The translations under genes and the position numbers were made by a program. The notes beneath the pieces were generated by a model. It was not told where the DNA came from, ran no database searches, and worked only from the letters and a program-made list of their open reading frames with translations. This document shows, one piece after another, positions 17,136 to 26,725 of a stretch of 64,000 nucleotides of DNA. Positions within the stretch are counted from its first letter, which is position 1. The number at the start of each line of letters is the position of its first letter. This DNA is from Rufibacter sediminis (lineage in GTDB: Bacteria; Bacteroidota; Bacteroidia; Cytophagales; Hymenobacteraceae), in NCBI RefSeq assembly GCF_014269285.1, contig NZ_JACOAF010000001.1, forward strand, positions 62,001-126,000. Direction: 5' to 3'.

Positions 17136-18047
17136 CTATCCCACTCTTTGGTTGTTGATCCGGCTGTTTTTGCGGTTTTCCTGCGCCTGCGCCAGCAGGA
17201 AAGCAAGAAGGAAACCCACCAAAGCACCAATGGCCAAATGCCATTTCAACCGGGGACCAGTTTGGTGAATCAACGGGGCGAAAGCAACCGCTACCTGCAT
17301 GGTTTCCAGCTTCCGGAGCTCATCTTCCAATAGGGCTTGATTTTCGTACAAGGCCGCACTTTGCTTGTATAGGTTGGTAGGGTCTAATGGCTCTCCGTAG
17401 ACCAGTCCATTGGTGGGACCTTTGAGGGTGACCGCCGCCCGCTTGATGCTGTCAATAGAAGCGATGTCTTCCTTTAACTTGGCGATGGTGTTCTGCAACT
17501 GTTCCCGCCGGGATTGGGTGCTTCTGGAGAAGAAGGCGTTGCGCTCAAAATAACCAATCAACGCTTTCTGAAAAGCAGGAAAGAAATTCCGGTCGTACAG
17601 CTCCGCATCTACCCGGAAGGCTGCGCCCACCAACACCGTGTCCGGGGTGCCGGCAAAAGGATCAATCTCCACATACTGCACCGATTTGATATTGGCTGCC
17701 TCTTCGGGGCTCAGGTGGAGATCAGAAGCAACGGTTTCAGTATTGCCGTCCAAAAGCAAGGTGGCTAACCGGTTCACCTGCTCTTGCAGTAACCGGTTCC
17801 GGATTTCAGAAGGTACTAACGTGACCGATGACCGGTAGAAAGGACGTTGGCTTAAGTAGATCAGGTAACTTAAGCCAATGCCCACCAGTACCAAGAAAAG
17901 TACCAACGGCCAGCGGCGCAGAAGCAAAAAGAAAGAACGCCTGATCCCGTCCCGGATCTGGCCCGCGAAAGAAGCCAGTTTTCGGAAAACTACTCGTAAA
18001 TCAATTTCGTCGCTTGTTCGGTCCTCTCGCCGAGACGTTTTATCCAT
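17136..18047 (-). CDS. Wzz-type polysaccharide chain-length determinant
   Basis: A 303-residue inner-membrane protein with the Wzz layout: cytosolic N-terminus (about 1-48), TM1 (LVLFLVLVGIGLSYLIYL, about 50-68), a large periplasmic region with coiled-coil character (about 185-255: QLQNTIAKLKEDIAS, LEDELRKLETMQ), and TM2 near the C-terminus (LAIGALVGFLLAFLLAQ). There is no tyrosine-kinase domain, so it fits O-antigen or Wzy-dependent chain-length control rather than a BY-kinase. It is divergent from the flippase that opens the polysaccharide operon, and it is probably the regulator of glycan length for that locus. Confidence 0.85.
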   Translation of the reverse strand: MDKTSRREDRTSDEIDLRVVFRKLASFAGQIRDGIRRSFFLLLRRWPLVLFLVLVGIGLSYLIYLSQRPFYRSSVTLVPSEIRNRLLQEQVNRLATLLLDGNTETVASDLHLSPEEAANIKSVQYVEIDPFAGTPDTVLVGAAFRVDAELYDRNFFPAFQKALIGYFERNAFFSRSTQSRREQLQNTIAKLKEDIASIDSIKRAAVTLKGPTNGLVYGEPLDPTNLYKQSAALYENQALLEDELRKLETMQVAVAFAPLIHQTGPRLKWHLAIGALVGFLLAFLLAQAQENRKNSRINNQRVG

Positions 18048-18072
18048 GGGAACGTTGTTGTACTTCTCTTTT

Positions 18073-18080
18073 CAAAAATA
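18073..18080 (-). promoter_or_regulatory. Predicted -7 box of the wzz-like gene
   Basis: On the minus strand this reads TATTTTTG, matching TAnnTTTG, 26 bp from the start codon at 18047. The remaining 18081-18328 gap shows no gene and no clear plus-strand promoter for the flippase. Confidence 0.5.
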
Positions 18081-18328
18081 TAAAAACTTTATAGAACTCT
18101 GTGAAAAGCTTTCGGGCCGCTGCCAGCCGCCGTTTGGTGCTTCCGTTTATATTCGACTACCTTTGTCTGCTGGCAAATTCCCCGCGGGCGAAGCGAAACC
18201 CGAAGATTTTCTACTGTTTCAATTTGAAGGTTTACCTCACCAGGCATTGACCTTTTGACGAAACCACCCGGAGGTTGTAACCTACCAGTTTCTGCCAGCG
18301 ACTTCACTTATAAACTAACGCCTTTCCG

Positions 18329-19630
18329 TTGAGTAAAATCAGAGCACTAACGAACGAGATGATGAGCGGCAGGATCCTGAAGAACTTGGTTTCGTTGGGT
18401 TCTCTGCAACTCTTCAATTTCCTGATTCCGCTGGTGCTGTCGCCCTACCTCGTCCGGATCATTGGGCTGGAGAATTTTGGACGGGTGTCGGTGGCACAGG
18501 CCATCATCTCCTACTTCAACATCGTCACCGACTACGGGTTCTACATCACGGCCACCAAGGAAATCTCCCAAAACCGCGACGATCAAAAAGCCATAGGCGC
18601 ACTTTACAACGAGGTGCTTACCACCAAATTGGCGTTGCTTGCCGTCAGCTTTCTGCTCTTGGTAGGGCTGGTGACACTTTTCAGCACCCCTGAGACGCGG
18701 CCGCTTCTTTACCTGCTGTCTTTCACCTTGGTGGTGGGGCAAGCCGCCTTACCCGTCTGGCTGTTCCATGGCCTAGAAGACATGAAGTACATCACGCTGG
18801 TGAACTTCGGCACGAAGGTGTTTTCCGTACTCCTGATTTTCCTGTTCATCCGGCAGGCGGAAGATTACATCTACATCAACTTTTTCCTGGGCCTGGGCAC
18901 CATGCTGGCGGCGGCCATTTGCCTCTTCTTCATCAAAAGGAAATATGGCCTGGTGTACCAACCCACTTCTTTAAAGAAAGTCCGGCAACATCTGAAGGAG
19001 GGGAAAGACATATTCGTCTCCAATTTTGCCGTCAACCTTTACTCCAATTCCAATATCCTGATCTTAGGTTTATTTGCCCCCGTGGAAATTGTGGGCTTCT
19101 ACAGTATAGCCGAAAAGATCATCAATGCCGTGCGGCAGGTGTTGGGCGTGTATTACCAAGCCATTTACCCGTCTATGTGCAATCTGGTGACCAAAACGAA
19201 AAAGGAGATTCTTCAGGTCACCTTGCGCCTCCATCTTCCTTTTTCGTTCGGGATTTTAGGGATTTGCGCCGGAATCTTCTATTTCTCAGAAGAACTGACG
19301 CTTTATTTTTCCGGCACTCACACGCCAGCCATCGTGCACCTGATCCGGTTGTTGAGTTTCGTTCCTTTCTTCGTGGCGCTAAACATTCCCTCCAACCAGC
19401 TTCTGCTCATTTACGGGTTCAAGGAAAGCTACCGGACAACCTTGCTGCTAGGCTCTTTCCTGAACCTGCTGCTGAACACCGTCTTAAGTTCTTTTTACCA
19501 GGCTCAGGGCACAGCAATTGCCGTGATCATCACCGAGGTTTTCATTACAGCGGGCTTGATCATTATGCTGGAATACAAGAATCCTGTTTTTAGCCTGTTA
19601 TTTAAAAAACAGCCCCAAAATCAAATCTGA
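18329..19630 (+). CDS. Wzx-type polysaccharide flippase
   Basis: A MATE/MOP superfamily exporter of 433 residues if TTG 18329 is used, or 423 from ATG 18359. It has about 12 predicted TM helices. The N-terminal LVSLGSLQLFNFLIPLVLSPY and the later NFAVNLYSNSNILILG are typical of the PST subfamily that flips undecaprenyl-linked repeat units. It opens a plus-strand run of glycosyltransferases and polymerases. Oddly, the last codons (PVFSLLFKKQPQNQI, 19586-19620) are encoded by a copy of the palindrome otherwise found between genes, so the tail may be a late extension. Confidence 0.92.
   Translation: MSKIRALTNEMMSGRILKNLVSLGSLQLFNFLIPLVLSPYLVRIIGLENFGRVSVAQAIISYFNIVTDYGFYITATKEISQNRDDQKAIGALYNEVLTTKLALLAVSFLLLVGLVTLFSTPETRPLLYLLSFTLVVGQAALPVWLFHGLEDMKYITLVNFGTKVFSVLLIFLFIRQAEDYIYINFFLGLGTMLAAAICLFFIKRKYGLVYQPTSLKKVRQHLKEGKDIFVSNFAVNLYSNSNILILGLFAPVEIVGFYSIAEKIINAVRQVLGVYYQAIYPSMCNLVTKTKKEILQVTLRLHLPFSFGILGICAGIFYFSEELTLYFSGTHTPAIVHLIRLLSFVPFFVALNIPSNQLLLIYGFKESYRTTLLLGSFLNLLLNTVLSSFYQAQGTAIAVIITEVFITAGLIIMLEYKNPVFSLLFKKQPQNQI
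19586..19620. repeat. GTTT/AAAC palindrome inside the flippase 3' end
   Basis: GTTTTTAGCCTGTTATTT faces AAAAAACAGCCCCAAAA. It encodes the C-terminal VFSLLFKKQPQN of the flippase and ends 7 nt before the final base of the gene. Confidence 0.65.
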
Positions 19631-19752
19631 GGATGGGCGGTTTCTCACCGTTTATTTTCTGATGCTTTTGATTTACGTCATCGGAAGTATAACACCCCGG
19701 GCCGCCGAATCTCAGTACCTATGCATATGGCGCTTACCAGTCTGAACCTGAC

Positions 19753-20622
19753 ATGATTGTATCTACCCTTGAAAACACGGCGGCCGTGGTGGTATTGTAC
19801 CACCCGGAGGAAGAGGTTCTGGCCAACCTTGCCTCCTACTTACCCGCCGTTGACATTCTCTTTTGTGTAGACAATTCAGAGGTTAAAAATTCCAGGTTGG
19901 TGGCGCAGTTAAAGGCTTTCCCGAAGATCGTGTACCATGACAACCAGGGAAACAAGGGCCTGGCAGCAGCTTTGAACCTGGGGGCGAATCTGGCGCAATC
20001 TAAAGGGTACGCCTGGCTTTTGACCATGGACCAGGACAGCAAAGCTCATCCAGATATGCTGCCCCAAATGCGTAGTGCTTTGTCCCACCTTGGTGCTCAG
20101 AAGGTAGGCATTGTGGCTCCTTTCCAGCTGGATAAGGACAATCAGGACCAACTTCCGCAGCAAGAGATTCAGGATTTAAACGCCGTGATGACATCGGGCA
20201 ACTTGCTTTCTATGGAAGCTTTTAAGAGCGTTGGTCCGTTCAGAACCGATTTCTTTATTGATTACGTAGATTATGAGTATTGCCTGCGTTTGAAGACCCA
20301 CGGGTATAAAATCCTGCAGGTTCCACAAGCCATCCTGTACCACAGCGTAGGAAATATTACTCTAAATTATCTGCTGGGCGTACGGGTGACCGCCTCTAAC
20401 CACTCTCCCATCAGGAGGTACTACATGGCCCGGAACCGGCTTCAGGTGATGAAAATCTACCGTAAACAATTTCCCGGTTTCGTGAAACAGGATACCTTTG
20501 ACTTTCTGAAAGACGTGGTCAGAATCCTGTTCTTTGAGAAGGAGAAAGGGAAAAAGCTCCTGTACACGGCGTTCGGGATCCGGGATTTCTGGCACAACTC
20601 TTTCGGGAAATTCAGGCCCTGA
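19753..20622 (+). CDS. GT2 glycosyltransferase, rhamnosyltransferase-like
   Basis: A 289-residue GT-A fold enzyme. VVVLYHPEEEVLANL opens the nucleotide-sugar domain, and the DxD-like motif is in LLTMDQDSKAHPD (about residues 95-107). SGNLLSMEAFKSVGPFRTDFFIDYVDYEYCLRLKTHGY is present in parts typical of the rhamnosyltransferase RfbF/WbbL group. It probably adds one sugar to the lipid-linked repeat unit at the cytosolic face. It follows the flippase after 122 bp. The donor cannot be told from the sequence. Confidence 0.88.
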   Translation: MIVSTLENTAAVVVLYHPEEEVLANLASYLPAVDILFCVDNSEVKNSRLVAQLKAFPKIVYHDNQGNKGLAAALNLGANLAQSKGYAWLLTMDQDSKAHPDMLPQMRSALSHLGAQKVGIVAPFQLDKDNQDQLPQQEIQDLNAVMTSGNLLSMEAFKSVGPFRTDFFIDYVDYEYCLRLKTHGYKILQVPQAILYHSVGNITLNYLLGVRVTASNHSPIRRYYMARNRLQVMKIYRKQFPGFVKQDTFDFLKDVVRILFFEKEKGKKLLYTAFGIRDFWHNSFGKFRP

Positions 20623-20722
20623 TGCGTTTACTTCTGGCTAATGCCGCCACAAAGATGAATTTCATGCGAGTTGACTTTATCCGCACTTACTTGAATCTGC
20701 CCGGCAGACCTACTTGCACCTC

Positions 20723-21748
20723 ATGACAGAAGCTGCCTTCGCTCTCCCCTGGGTGAGTATCATCCTGTTGAATTACAAAGGCCACCAAGACACCATGGAG
20801 TGCCTTGAAAGCCTGTTCAAACTGGACTATGAGCGGTTTTCCATTGTCGTGGTCGATAACCACTCGCCCGATCATTCCCTGGACTACATTCAGCAGTGGC
20901 TGCAGGAATATGAGCAGGAGAAGGTAAAAGAGAAGTTAGTCGTAACCGAGGGGCGATTTCATTTCCATTTTGATCATGTAAAGGAGGAAACTCTGGCAAC
21001 TCACTCCAGGGTGAAAGCCTTGGTGACCACCATTCAGGGAGCAGAGAACCTGGGGTTTGCGGGAGGCAACAACATCGGGATTCGTTTTGCGCAGCGTACG
21101 TTTTCGCCCGATTTCGTCTGGGTGCTGAACAACGACACGGTGGTGGCTCCAGACAGCCTTTCCCATCTGGTCAGGAAGGCGCAGCTCGATCTGCAGTTTG
21201 GGCACAGGATTGGGATTTGGGGCTCAAAGCTGCTCTACTACCATCAGCCGGACACCATTCAAGCCATCGGCGGAAAACTGAACCTAACCACCTTTACCAC
21301 CCGCCATATCGACGAAGGGCAGAAAGATTCTCCTTCCGCTTACCTGGAAAACCCGAATCAGGATTACGTCATAGGGGCCTCGCTGTTTGTCAGTAGGGCC
21401 TTTCTGGACGAGGTAGGCGTGTTAAGTGAGGATTATTTTCTTTACTTTGAAGAGCTGGATTGGGTAAAACGAGGGCAGAAACTCGGCTACGCGCTGGGCT
21501 ACGTACCAGAAAGCAGGGTGTACCACAAAGAAGGCACCTCCATCGGGTCCAGCTCAGCCGGCAAAAAGAAAAGCGACCTAGCCGATTACCACGGAATCCG
21601 AAGCAAAATCATCTTCTTTCAGAAGTTCTACCCAGAAAAAAAGCTGCACCTTTACGCTGTTTTATTGGTGTCTGTTTTCCTGCGCCTGGGCAGGTTTCAA
21701 CTGAAAAGAGCATTCCAGATTCTCAAGCTGATGGGCCGTACTCCATGA
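20723..21748 (+). CDS. GT2 glycosyltransferase
   Basis: A 341-residue GT-A enzyme with VSIILLNYKGHQDTMECLESL at its start and the VVVDNHSPDHS motif. After a longer-than-usual charged insert (about residues 60-95) come ENLGFAGGNNIGIRFA, the DxD region VWVLNNDTVVAPDSL, and YFLYFEELDWVKRGQKLGY. ATG 20723 is chosen over TTG 20714. Its TGA overlaps the ATG of the polymerase gene (ATGA at 21745-21748). Role: sugar transfer in repeat-unit assembly, with donor unknown. Confidence 0.88.
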   Translation: MTEAAFALPWVSIILLNYKGHQDTMECLESLFKLDYERFSIVVVDNHSPDHSLDYIQQWLQEYEQEKVKEKLVVTEGRFHFHFDHVKEETLATHSRVKALVTTIQGAENLGFAGGNNIGIRFAQRTFSPDFVWVLNNDTVVAPDSLSHLVRKAQLDLQFGHRIGIWGSKLLYYHQPDTIQAIGGKLNLTTFTTRHIDEGQKDSPSAYLENPNQDYVIGASLFVSRAFLDEVGVLSEDYFLYFEELDWVKRGQKLGYALGYVPESRVYHKEGTSIGSSSAGKKKSDLADYHGIRSKIIFFQKFYPEKKLHLYAVLLVSVFLRLGRFQLKRAFQILKLMGRTP

Positions 21749-23055
21749 ACATGACTTTTCAACCCAGGATCTCGCTTTCGTCCACGCTTCTGGTTTCTCT
21801 TCTTGTTTCGCTCCTGTTCAGTGGTTTTATAAAAAACTTCCTCTCTTTACCGTCGCTGAGTTTAGGAGCGGTATTGGTGGACCTGTTCATCGCGTTACAA
21901 GTAGTTCATACCGTTTTGGTGCTGGTTTTCCATTATCAGGCCCAAAACAAACTAGACAGAACCTACCTCCTGCTGGCGCTTTTCTGGTGTATTCTCCTGC
22001 TCTTCACCCTGGCTAAACTCTCCTTGGTAGACGCGAACCCAATCCGGGAAAAAGTGCTGGGGCTCAGAAACAACCTGATCTATTGCTTCCCGATGTTTTA
22101 CCTGCCGTTGCTGCTTCAGAAGGAAAATCAAGTGCGCAAAAGCCTTTCCCTTCTGCTCGCCATCGGGTTGTTTTTATGCCTTTTTGGTATTTTTCAGTTC
22201 ACGTTTGCCTCCCGCCTGCCCCTTTCGTTGCTGGTCTTAGATGGAGAAAGTGCCTTTAAATTCTATGACCAGGCAATCACCCGGCCAACTGCTCTGTTAG
22301 GGAATACCATTATTTTCGCCAGCTTCACGCTGTTACTCTTCTGCCTGCTGTTTACCAAATACCTCGCTCAACCCAAGAAAACGTATCTGTTTTACCTGGC
22401 CCTGGTATTGATCACCAATGTGCTGACCTATACCCGGGCCAGTCTGGCAGGTTTTCTTTTGTGCAGTATTGCCATTCTACTCCTGCACTATGGGCGCTTT
22501 ACAGTAGAGTACCTCCTCAAATTAGTAGTGGGCCTGATGGTCACCCTGACGCTTCTCCTCAGTATTGGGTATCATTACCGTGATTCCTTTATCATCAAGC
22601 GCCTGACCGGCCGGGAAGCCAGCACGCAGTATTCCAATGAAGGCCACTTCAGCATGATTGAAAACGCCCTTCTGTATTTGCAGGACCATCCTCTGGCTGG
22701 CTCTGGCGTTGGTTCCCAAGGGCCGGGAGCTACGGCAGAGAATGTGATTATCCCGGATGGCTACTGGTTTCAGTTGCTGCTGGAGAATGGGATTCTTTTA
22801 GGCCTGCTCTACTTAGCTTTCTATCTGCTGTGCTTTGTCTATGTGCTTCTGGTTTTTCAAAAGACCCAAAGCGTTTTCCTAAAACAGCTGTGCCTGACTT
22901 TTATTGGTATAAGCGTGTATTACTACGCAGCTTCGTTCATTAACTCAGCGTTTATCGGGCGGGTGAACTTTATCCTGTACTGGGTAATGTTCGGTCTGGT
23001 CATGGCGCAACACCTCATCATCAAAAAACAACAGAATGCCCTCCCTCGTCATTGA
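21745..23055 (+). CDS. O-antigen polymerase / ligase-like protein (Wzy_C)
   Basis: A 436-residue multi-pass membrane protein with about 12 hydrophobic segments. The large periplasmic loop near residues 290-345 carries HPLAGSGVGSQGPG followed by PDGYWFQLLLENGILLGLLY, the Wzy_C signature shared by O-antigen polymerases and WaaL ligases. The start ATG 21745 overlaps the preceding glycosyltransferase by 4 bp, and the end overlaps the next GT4 gene by 20 bp. A second Wzy_C-type gene lies at 25303, so one may polymerise and the other ligate. Confidence 0.85.
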   Translation: MNMTFQPRISLSSTLLVSLLVSLLFSGFIKNFLSLPSLSLGAVLVDLFIALQVVHTVLVLVFHYQAQNKLDRTYLLLALFWCILLLFTLAKLSLVDANPIREKVLGLRNNLIYCFPMFYLPLLLQKENQVRKSLSLLLAIGLFLCLFGIFQFTFASRLPLSLLVLDGESAFKFYDQAITRPTALLGNTIIFASFTLLLFCLLFTKYLAQPKKTYLFYLALVLITNVLTYTRASLAGFLLCSIAILLLHYGRFTVEYLLKLVVGLMVTLTLLLSIGYHYRDSFIIKRLTGREASTQYSNEGHFSMIENALLYLQDHPLAGSGVGSQGPGATAENVIIPDGYWFQLLLENGILLGLLYLAFYLLCFVYVLLVFQKTQSVFLKQLCLTFIGISVYYYAASFINSAFIGRVNFILYWVMFGLVMAQHLIIKKQQNALPRH

Positions 23056-24157
23056 TGCCCGCATGGTGCACGCCTCCGGCATTGGGGTGTATCTGAAACA
23101 ACTGCTGCCGTTTCTCCTTCCTTCGTTCCAGGTGCAGGTGTTGGGAAACCCACAGGAATTGACGCAGTTTGCCTGGGCTTCGGCGGTGACAGTGATTCCG
23201 GTAGAGGCACCCATTTACTCAATCAAAGAGCAACTCGCCCTCGCGGCGAAAATCCCGGTCTGTGACATCTTCTGGTCTCCGCAGTACAACATCCCGTTAC
23301 TCCCCATCCGGGCCAGGAAAAGAGTAGTGACCATTCATGACACCTATCACCTGGCTTACCGGCACACCTTGAGTTTGGCGCAAAAAGTCTACGCCACGGT
23401 GCTCTTGAGGGCGGCGGTCAGGGTATCAGACCGGGTGGTTACGGTGTCACAGTTTTCCCGTGAGGAACTGATCAAGTACACCGGGTGTCCGCCAGCTAAA
23501 ATCAACGTGATTTACAACGGAGTGAACACAAGCTTGTTCAAGACCTCGGATTCACCGCAACTGGAACACACCCTGCGGGCGGCTTTGCCGAAACTTCCGG
23601 CCAGGTACATCATCTATGTGGGCAACGTAAAACCGCATAAAAACCTGATCACCCTGCTGAAAGCCTACGCGGGCCTGCCTTCCTCCCTTCGGGAGGAATA
23701 TCATCTGGTTATTGTGGGGCAGAAAGAAGGGTTTATCACGCCAGACGAGGAGGTTCCCCAATTCCTTGAGGCGCAGGAAGGTCTGCGGCCGTTTGTGCAT
23801 TTCACCGGTTTTGTTCCGGACAACCTTTTGCCATTGCTCTACAATTACGCATCTTTGTCCGTTTTCCCGTCAGTTTACGAGGGTTTTGGGTTCCCTCCTT
23901 TGGAGTCGATGGCTTGTGGTTGCCCGGTGGTGGCCTCTACCTCGGCTAGTATCCCGGAAGTGTGCGGAGAAGCCGCCCTGTACTTTGAGGCACTTAATGA
24001 AAAAGGACTCCGGAAACAGCTGATGCGGGTACTGGGTGACCCAGAGTTACGGGCCGAGCTGGTGCGCAGGGGTTTACAACAGTACCGGCACTACTCCTGG
24101 CAAACTTCGGCGGAACAGCATCTGCAGGTTTTGAAAGAACTGCTCGCCGCCCGGTAA
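23036..24157 (+). CDS. GT4 glycosyltransferase
   Basis: A 373-residue GT-B enzyme. The N-terminal half has the IDARMVHASGIGVYLKQL glycine loop. The C-terminal half has YIIYVGNVKPHKNL (the start of the Glycos_transf_1 domain, about residue 187) and the EX7E donor motif in VYEGFGFPPLESMACG. Similar enzymes use GDP-mannose or UDP-sugars. It overlaps the polymerase gene by 20 bp, and a 52 bp gap follows, holding only the short inverted repeat CAGGGC-TTG-GCCCTG (24173-24187). Confidence 0.9.
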   Translation: MPSLVIDARMVHASGIGVYLKQLLPFLLPSFQVQVLGNPQELTQFAWASAVTVIPVEAPIYSIKEQLALAAKIPVCDIFWSPQYNIPLLPIRARKRVVTIHDTYHLAYRHTLSLAQKVYATVLLRAAVRVSDRVVTVSQFSREELIKYTGCPPAKINVIYNGVNTSLFKTSDSPQLEHTLRAALPKLPARYIIYVGNVKPHKNLITLLKAYAGLPSSLREEYHLVIVGQKEGFITPDEEVPQFLEAQEGLRPFVHFTGFVPDNLLPLLYNYASLSVFPSVYEGFGFPPLESMACGCPVVASTSASIPEVCGEAALYFEALNEKGLRKQLMRVLGDPELRAELVRRGLQQYRHYSWQTSAEQHLQVLKELLAAR

Positions 24158-24209
24158 TTCACCTCCCATTAACAAAACAGGGCTTGGCCCTGTAACAAGA
24201 TAAATAGTA

Positions 24210-25325
24210 GTGAAAGTAGCGATTGTACACGAGTGGTTAGTTGATTATTCTGGTTCAGAAAGGGTGTTGGAACAGCTCCTGCAGATTTTCCCGGAGGCAA
24301 GTCTTTTCGCGGTCATTGACTTCCTGCCAGATCACCTCCGGCAGCACATCTTTCACAAACCCATCACTACTACCTTCATCCAGAAGCTTCCCTACGCCCA
24401 GAAACACTACCGCCATTACCTGTGTCTCATGCCACTGGCCATTGAGCAGTTGGATGTATCGGGGTATGATGTGGTCATCTCCAGCAGCCATGCCGTGGCC
24501 AAAGGCGTGCTCACCAGTCCGGGCCAGTTACACATCTGCTACTGCCACTCCCCCGCCCGCTATGCCTGGGACCTTTACCACCAGTATCTGCAGGAAGCTG
24601 GCTTAACCACCGGCTTGAAAGGGCTTCTAGCCAAGCTGATTCTGCACCGTTTCAGGAACTGGGACGTGATGACCGTTAATCGGGTAGACTATTTCGTAGC
24701 CAACTCGGCGTACATCGCCAAACGCATCCAGAAAAATTACGGCCGGGACTCAACGGTCATCTATCCGCCGGTGGATGTGGAAAGTTTCAGTCTGCCTACC
24801 CAGCGGGAGGATTTCTACTTCACCGCCTCGCGGATGGTTTCCTATAAACGAATCGACCTCATTGTGGAAGCCTTTACCCAGATGCCCGACAAGCAACTGT
24901 TTGTCATTGGCGAGGGCCCTGAATACGACAAGATCAAAGCACTGGCCGGACCAAACGTGACGTTACTGGGCTATCAACCCTTTGCGGTGCTCAAAGAGTA
25001 CATGCAAAAGGCCAAAGCTTTCGTGTTCGCCGCCGAAGAAGATTTTGGGATTACTCCGGTGGAGGCGCAGGCCTGCGGCACGCCCGTCATCGCCCTGGGC
25101 AAAGGCGGTGCGCTGGAAACCGTCACCCCAGAAACCGGCCTTTTCTTCCCTCATCAAACCACAGAAAGCCTGATGGAGGCGATCGCCCGGTTCGAGAGCA
25201 GTGAAGTTACCTACCAGCAGGAAACCATCCGGGCCTCGGCCCAGCGGTTCCATAAAGAACGATTCCGGCAAGAGATCCGGCAGTTTGTTTTAGAGAAATA
25301 CGATGAGCTTCAGCAGTCTAACTAA
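24210..25325 (+). CDS. GT4 glycosyltransferase, WbaZ-like
   Basis: A 371-residue GT-B enzyme. It begins MKVAIVHEWLVDYSGSERVL, the N-terminus of the mannosyltransferase WbaZ group. CYCHSPARYAWDLYHQYL near residue 110 and the donor motif AAEEDFGITPVEAQACGTP near residue 275 complete the pattern. The start is GTG 24210. It overlaps the following Wzy_C gene by 23 bp, so the two are probably co-translated. Confidence 0.9.
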   Translation: MKVAIVHEWLVDYSGSERVLEQLLQIFPEASLFAVIDFLPDHLRQHIFHKPITTTFIQKLPYAQKHYRHYLCLMPLAIEQLDVSGYDVVISSSHAVAKGVLTSPGQLHICYCHSPARYAWDLYHQYLQEAGLTTGLKGLLAKLILHRFRNWDVMTVNRVDYFVANSAYIAKRIQKNYGRDSTVIYPPVDVESFSLPTQREDFYFTASRMVSYKRIDLIVEAFTQMPDKQLFVIGEGPEYDKIKALAGPNVTLLGYQPFAVLKEYMQKAKAFVFAAEEDFGITPVEAQACGTPVIALGKGGALETVTPETGLFFPHQTTESLMEAIARFESSEVTYQQETIRASAQRFHKERFRQEIRQFVLEKYDELQQSN

Positions 25326-26577
25326 GAAAAGCGTCTTTACCCGCCAAGATGCTTTCGCTTATCTTATTTACGTCTATGCCCTCATTATTCCGCTAAGAAC
25401 CCACCTGAAGTCGTATGTCTTTCTGGCTCTGCTGGCGTACTTCCTCTGGAAATGCCTGTTCGCGGGAAACTGGCGGCACATCCCCAAAAGCTCCGCGTTT
25501 AAGGCCCTTGCCGGGTACTTTGCCCTTTGCGTGCTCTCCCTGCTGTACACAGAGCATCCCAAGGAGACGCTGAACTTTATCATCTTGCAGGGTACCCTGG
25601 CATTTCTGCCGCTCATCGTGTATAAGCAGCTCACGTTAAAGCAGATTCATGCCGCGCTGCTGCTTTTTTGCCTGAGTTGCTTCTGTTTGTCTGTGTATGC
25701 CACGGTAGACATTACCCGCCAGTACTTTGATAAATTCCCGCAGCACGTTCACCAGTGGCAGGAAATTGACTGGACTTTCTTCTCGTATTTCCTGCCCCAG
25801 AACATCAAATTCCACGCCCCATACTATAGCCTGTACATCGGGGTTTGCCTTATCATACATTCGTATTTTCTGTTCGTTTCCCGGAAAACGCACCAAAAGA
25901 AGGCTTTCTTTCTCCACCTCTTCTTCTGCGTCTTCTTCTTTGCTTTTCAGGCCCTGCTCTCTTCCAGAACGGCGCTGGTGGCCACGGTGGTAGTCATTGC
26001 GTTGGTCTGGGCGTATGTGGCGGTGAAGGCCGGCAGATACGGGCTGATGGTGGCGGTGGTCGTGTTTACCCTGGGCACCAGCTTTCTGGTTTTCCAGAAG
26101 GTGACCTACCTGAAAATGAAGTTCAGCGAAAGCGCCGGCGTGTACCAACGCAAAATGATGTGGACCTCTGCCCTGGACATCATCCGAGAACACCCGCTGC
26201 TGGGCATCAGCCACGGCAATGCCGAAGAGGCGTTGGTGGAGCGCTATAAAGCCAACCAGTTCACCGAAGGCGTGGAAGCACGCTTCGATGCCCACAACCA
26301 GTTTCTTATGCACGGGGTTTCCCTGGGAATTTTGGGGGCGCTGGCTTTTCTCCTGGTGCTGTTCTTCCTGGGCAAAGAAGCTTACCAACGCCAGGACTAC
26401 ATCCTGTTCTGTTTTATCGCCGTTTTCGCCATCTGCTGCCTCACCGAATCGCTCCTGCAGCGCCGCGACGGCACGCTGCTGTTTTCTTTCATCACATCCC
26501 TGTTGCTTTTCGCGAACAAAGAACCCCAGGTTGGTCTTCCGGCGGATGAGCCAGTGGATAAAACTCCTACAACTTAG
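25303..26577 (+). CDS. O-antigen ligase/polymerase family protein (Wzy_C), second copy
   Basis: A 424-residue membrane protein with about 11 hydrophobic segments. The Wzy_C core is in HPLLGISHGNAEEALVERY followed by DAHNQFLMHGVSLGILGALA, the H-N-Q-hydrophobic pattern of O-antigen ligases. It differs clearly from the protein at 21745-23055, so it is not a recent duplication. It is the last gene of the polysaccharide run. The start ATG 25303 overlaps the WbaZ-like gene, and an R palindrome begins 6 nt after the stop. Confidence 0.85.
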   Translation: MSFSSLTKKSVFTRQDAFAYLIYVYALIIPLRTHLKSYVFLALLAYFLWKCLFAGNWRHIPKSSAFKALAGYFALCVLSLLYTEHPKETLNFIILQGTLAFLPLIVYKQLTLKQIHAALLLFCLSCFCLSVYATVDITRQYFDKFPQHVHQWQEIDWTFFSYFLPQNIKFHAPYYSLYIGVCLIIHSYFLFVSRKTHQKKAFFLHLFFCVFFFAFQALLSSRTALVATVVVIALVWAYVAVKAGRYGLMVAVVVFTLGTSFLVFQKVTYLKMKFSESAGVYQRKMMWTSALDIIREHPLLGISHGNAEEALVERYKANQFTEGVEARFDAHNQFLMHGVSLGILGALAFLLVLFFLGKEAYQRQDYILFCFIAVFAICCLTESLLQRRDGTLLFSFITSLLLFANKEPQVGLPADEPVDKTPTT

Positions 26578-26583
26578 TCCTTC

Positions 26584-26621
26584 CGTTTTTGACCAGTTTT
26601 GCTTAAAACAGGCTGAAAACG
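26584..26621. repeat. GTTT/AAAC palindrome, copy R8
   Basis: CGTTTTTGACCAGTTTTGC faces AAAACAGGCTGAAAACG. It begins 6 nt after the stop of the second Wzy_C gene. Confidence 0.7.
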
Positions 26622-26725
26622 TATCTAGCTCAACACGAGTCAATAGAGCCTGTTCAAGGAAGTCTATGGACAATTCCTTTAGTTTTGGGATTCTCTCCAG
26701 CAAGCGGAAAGGTGCCGATGTCTGG

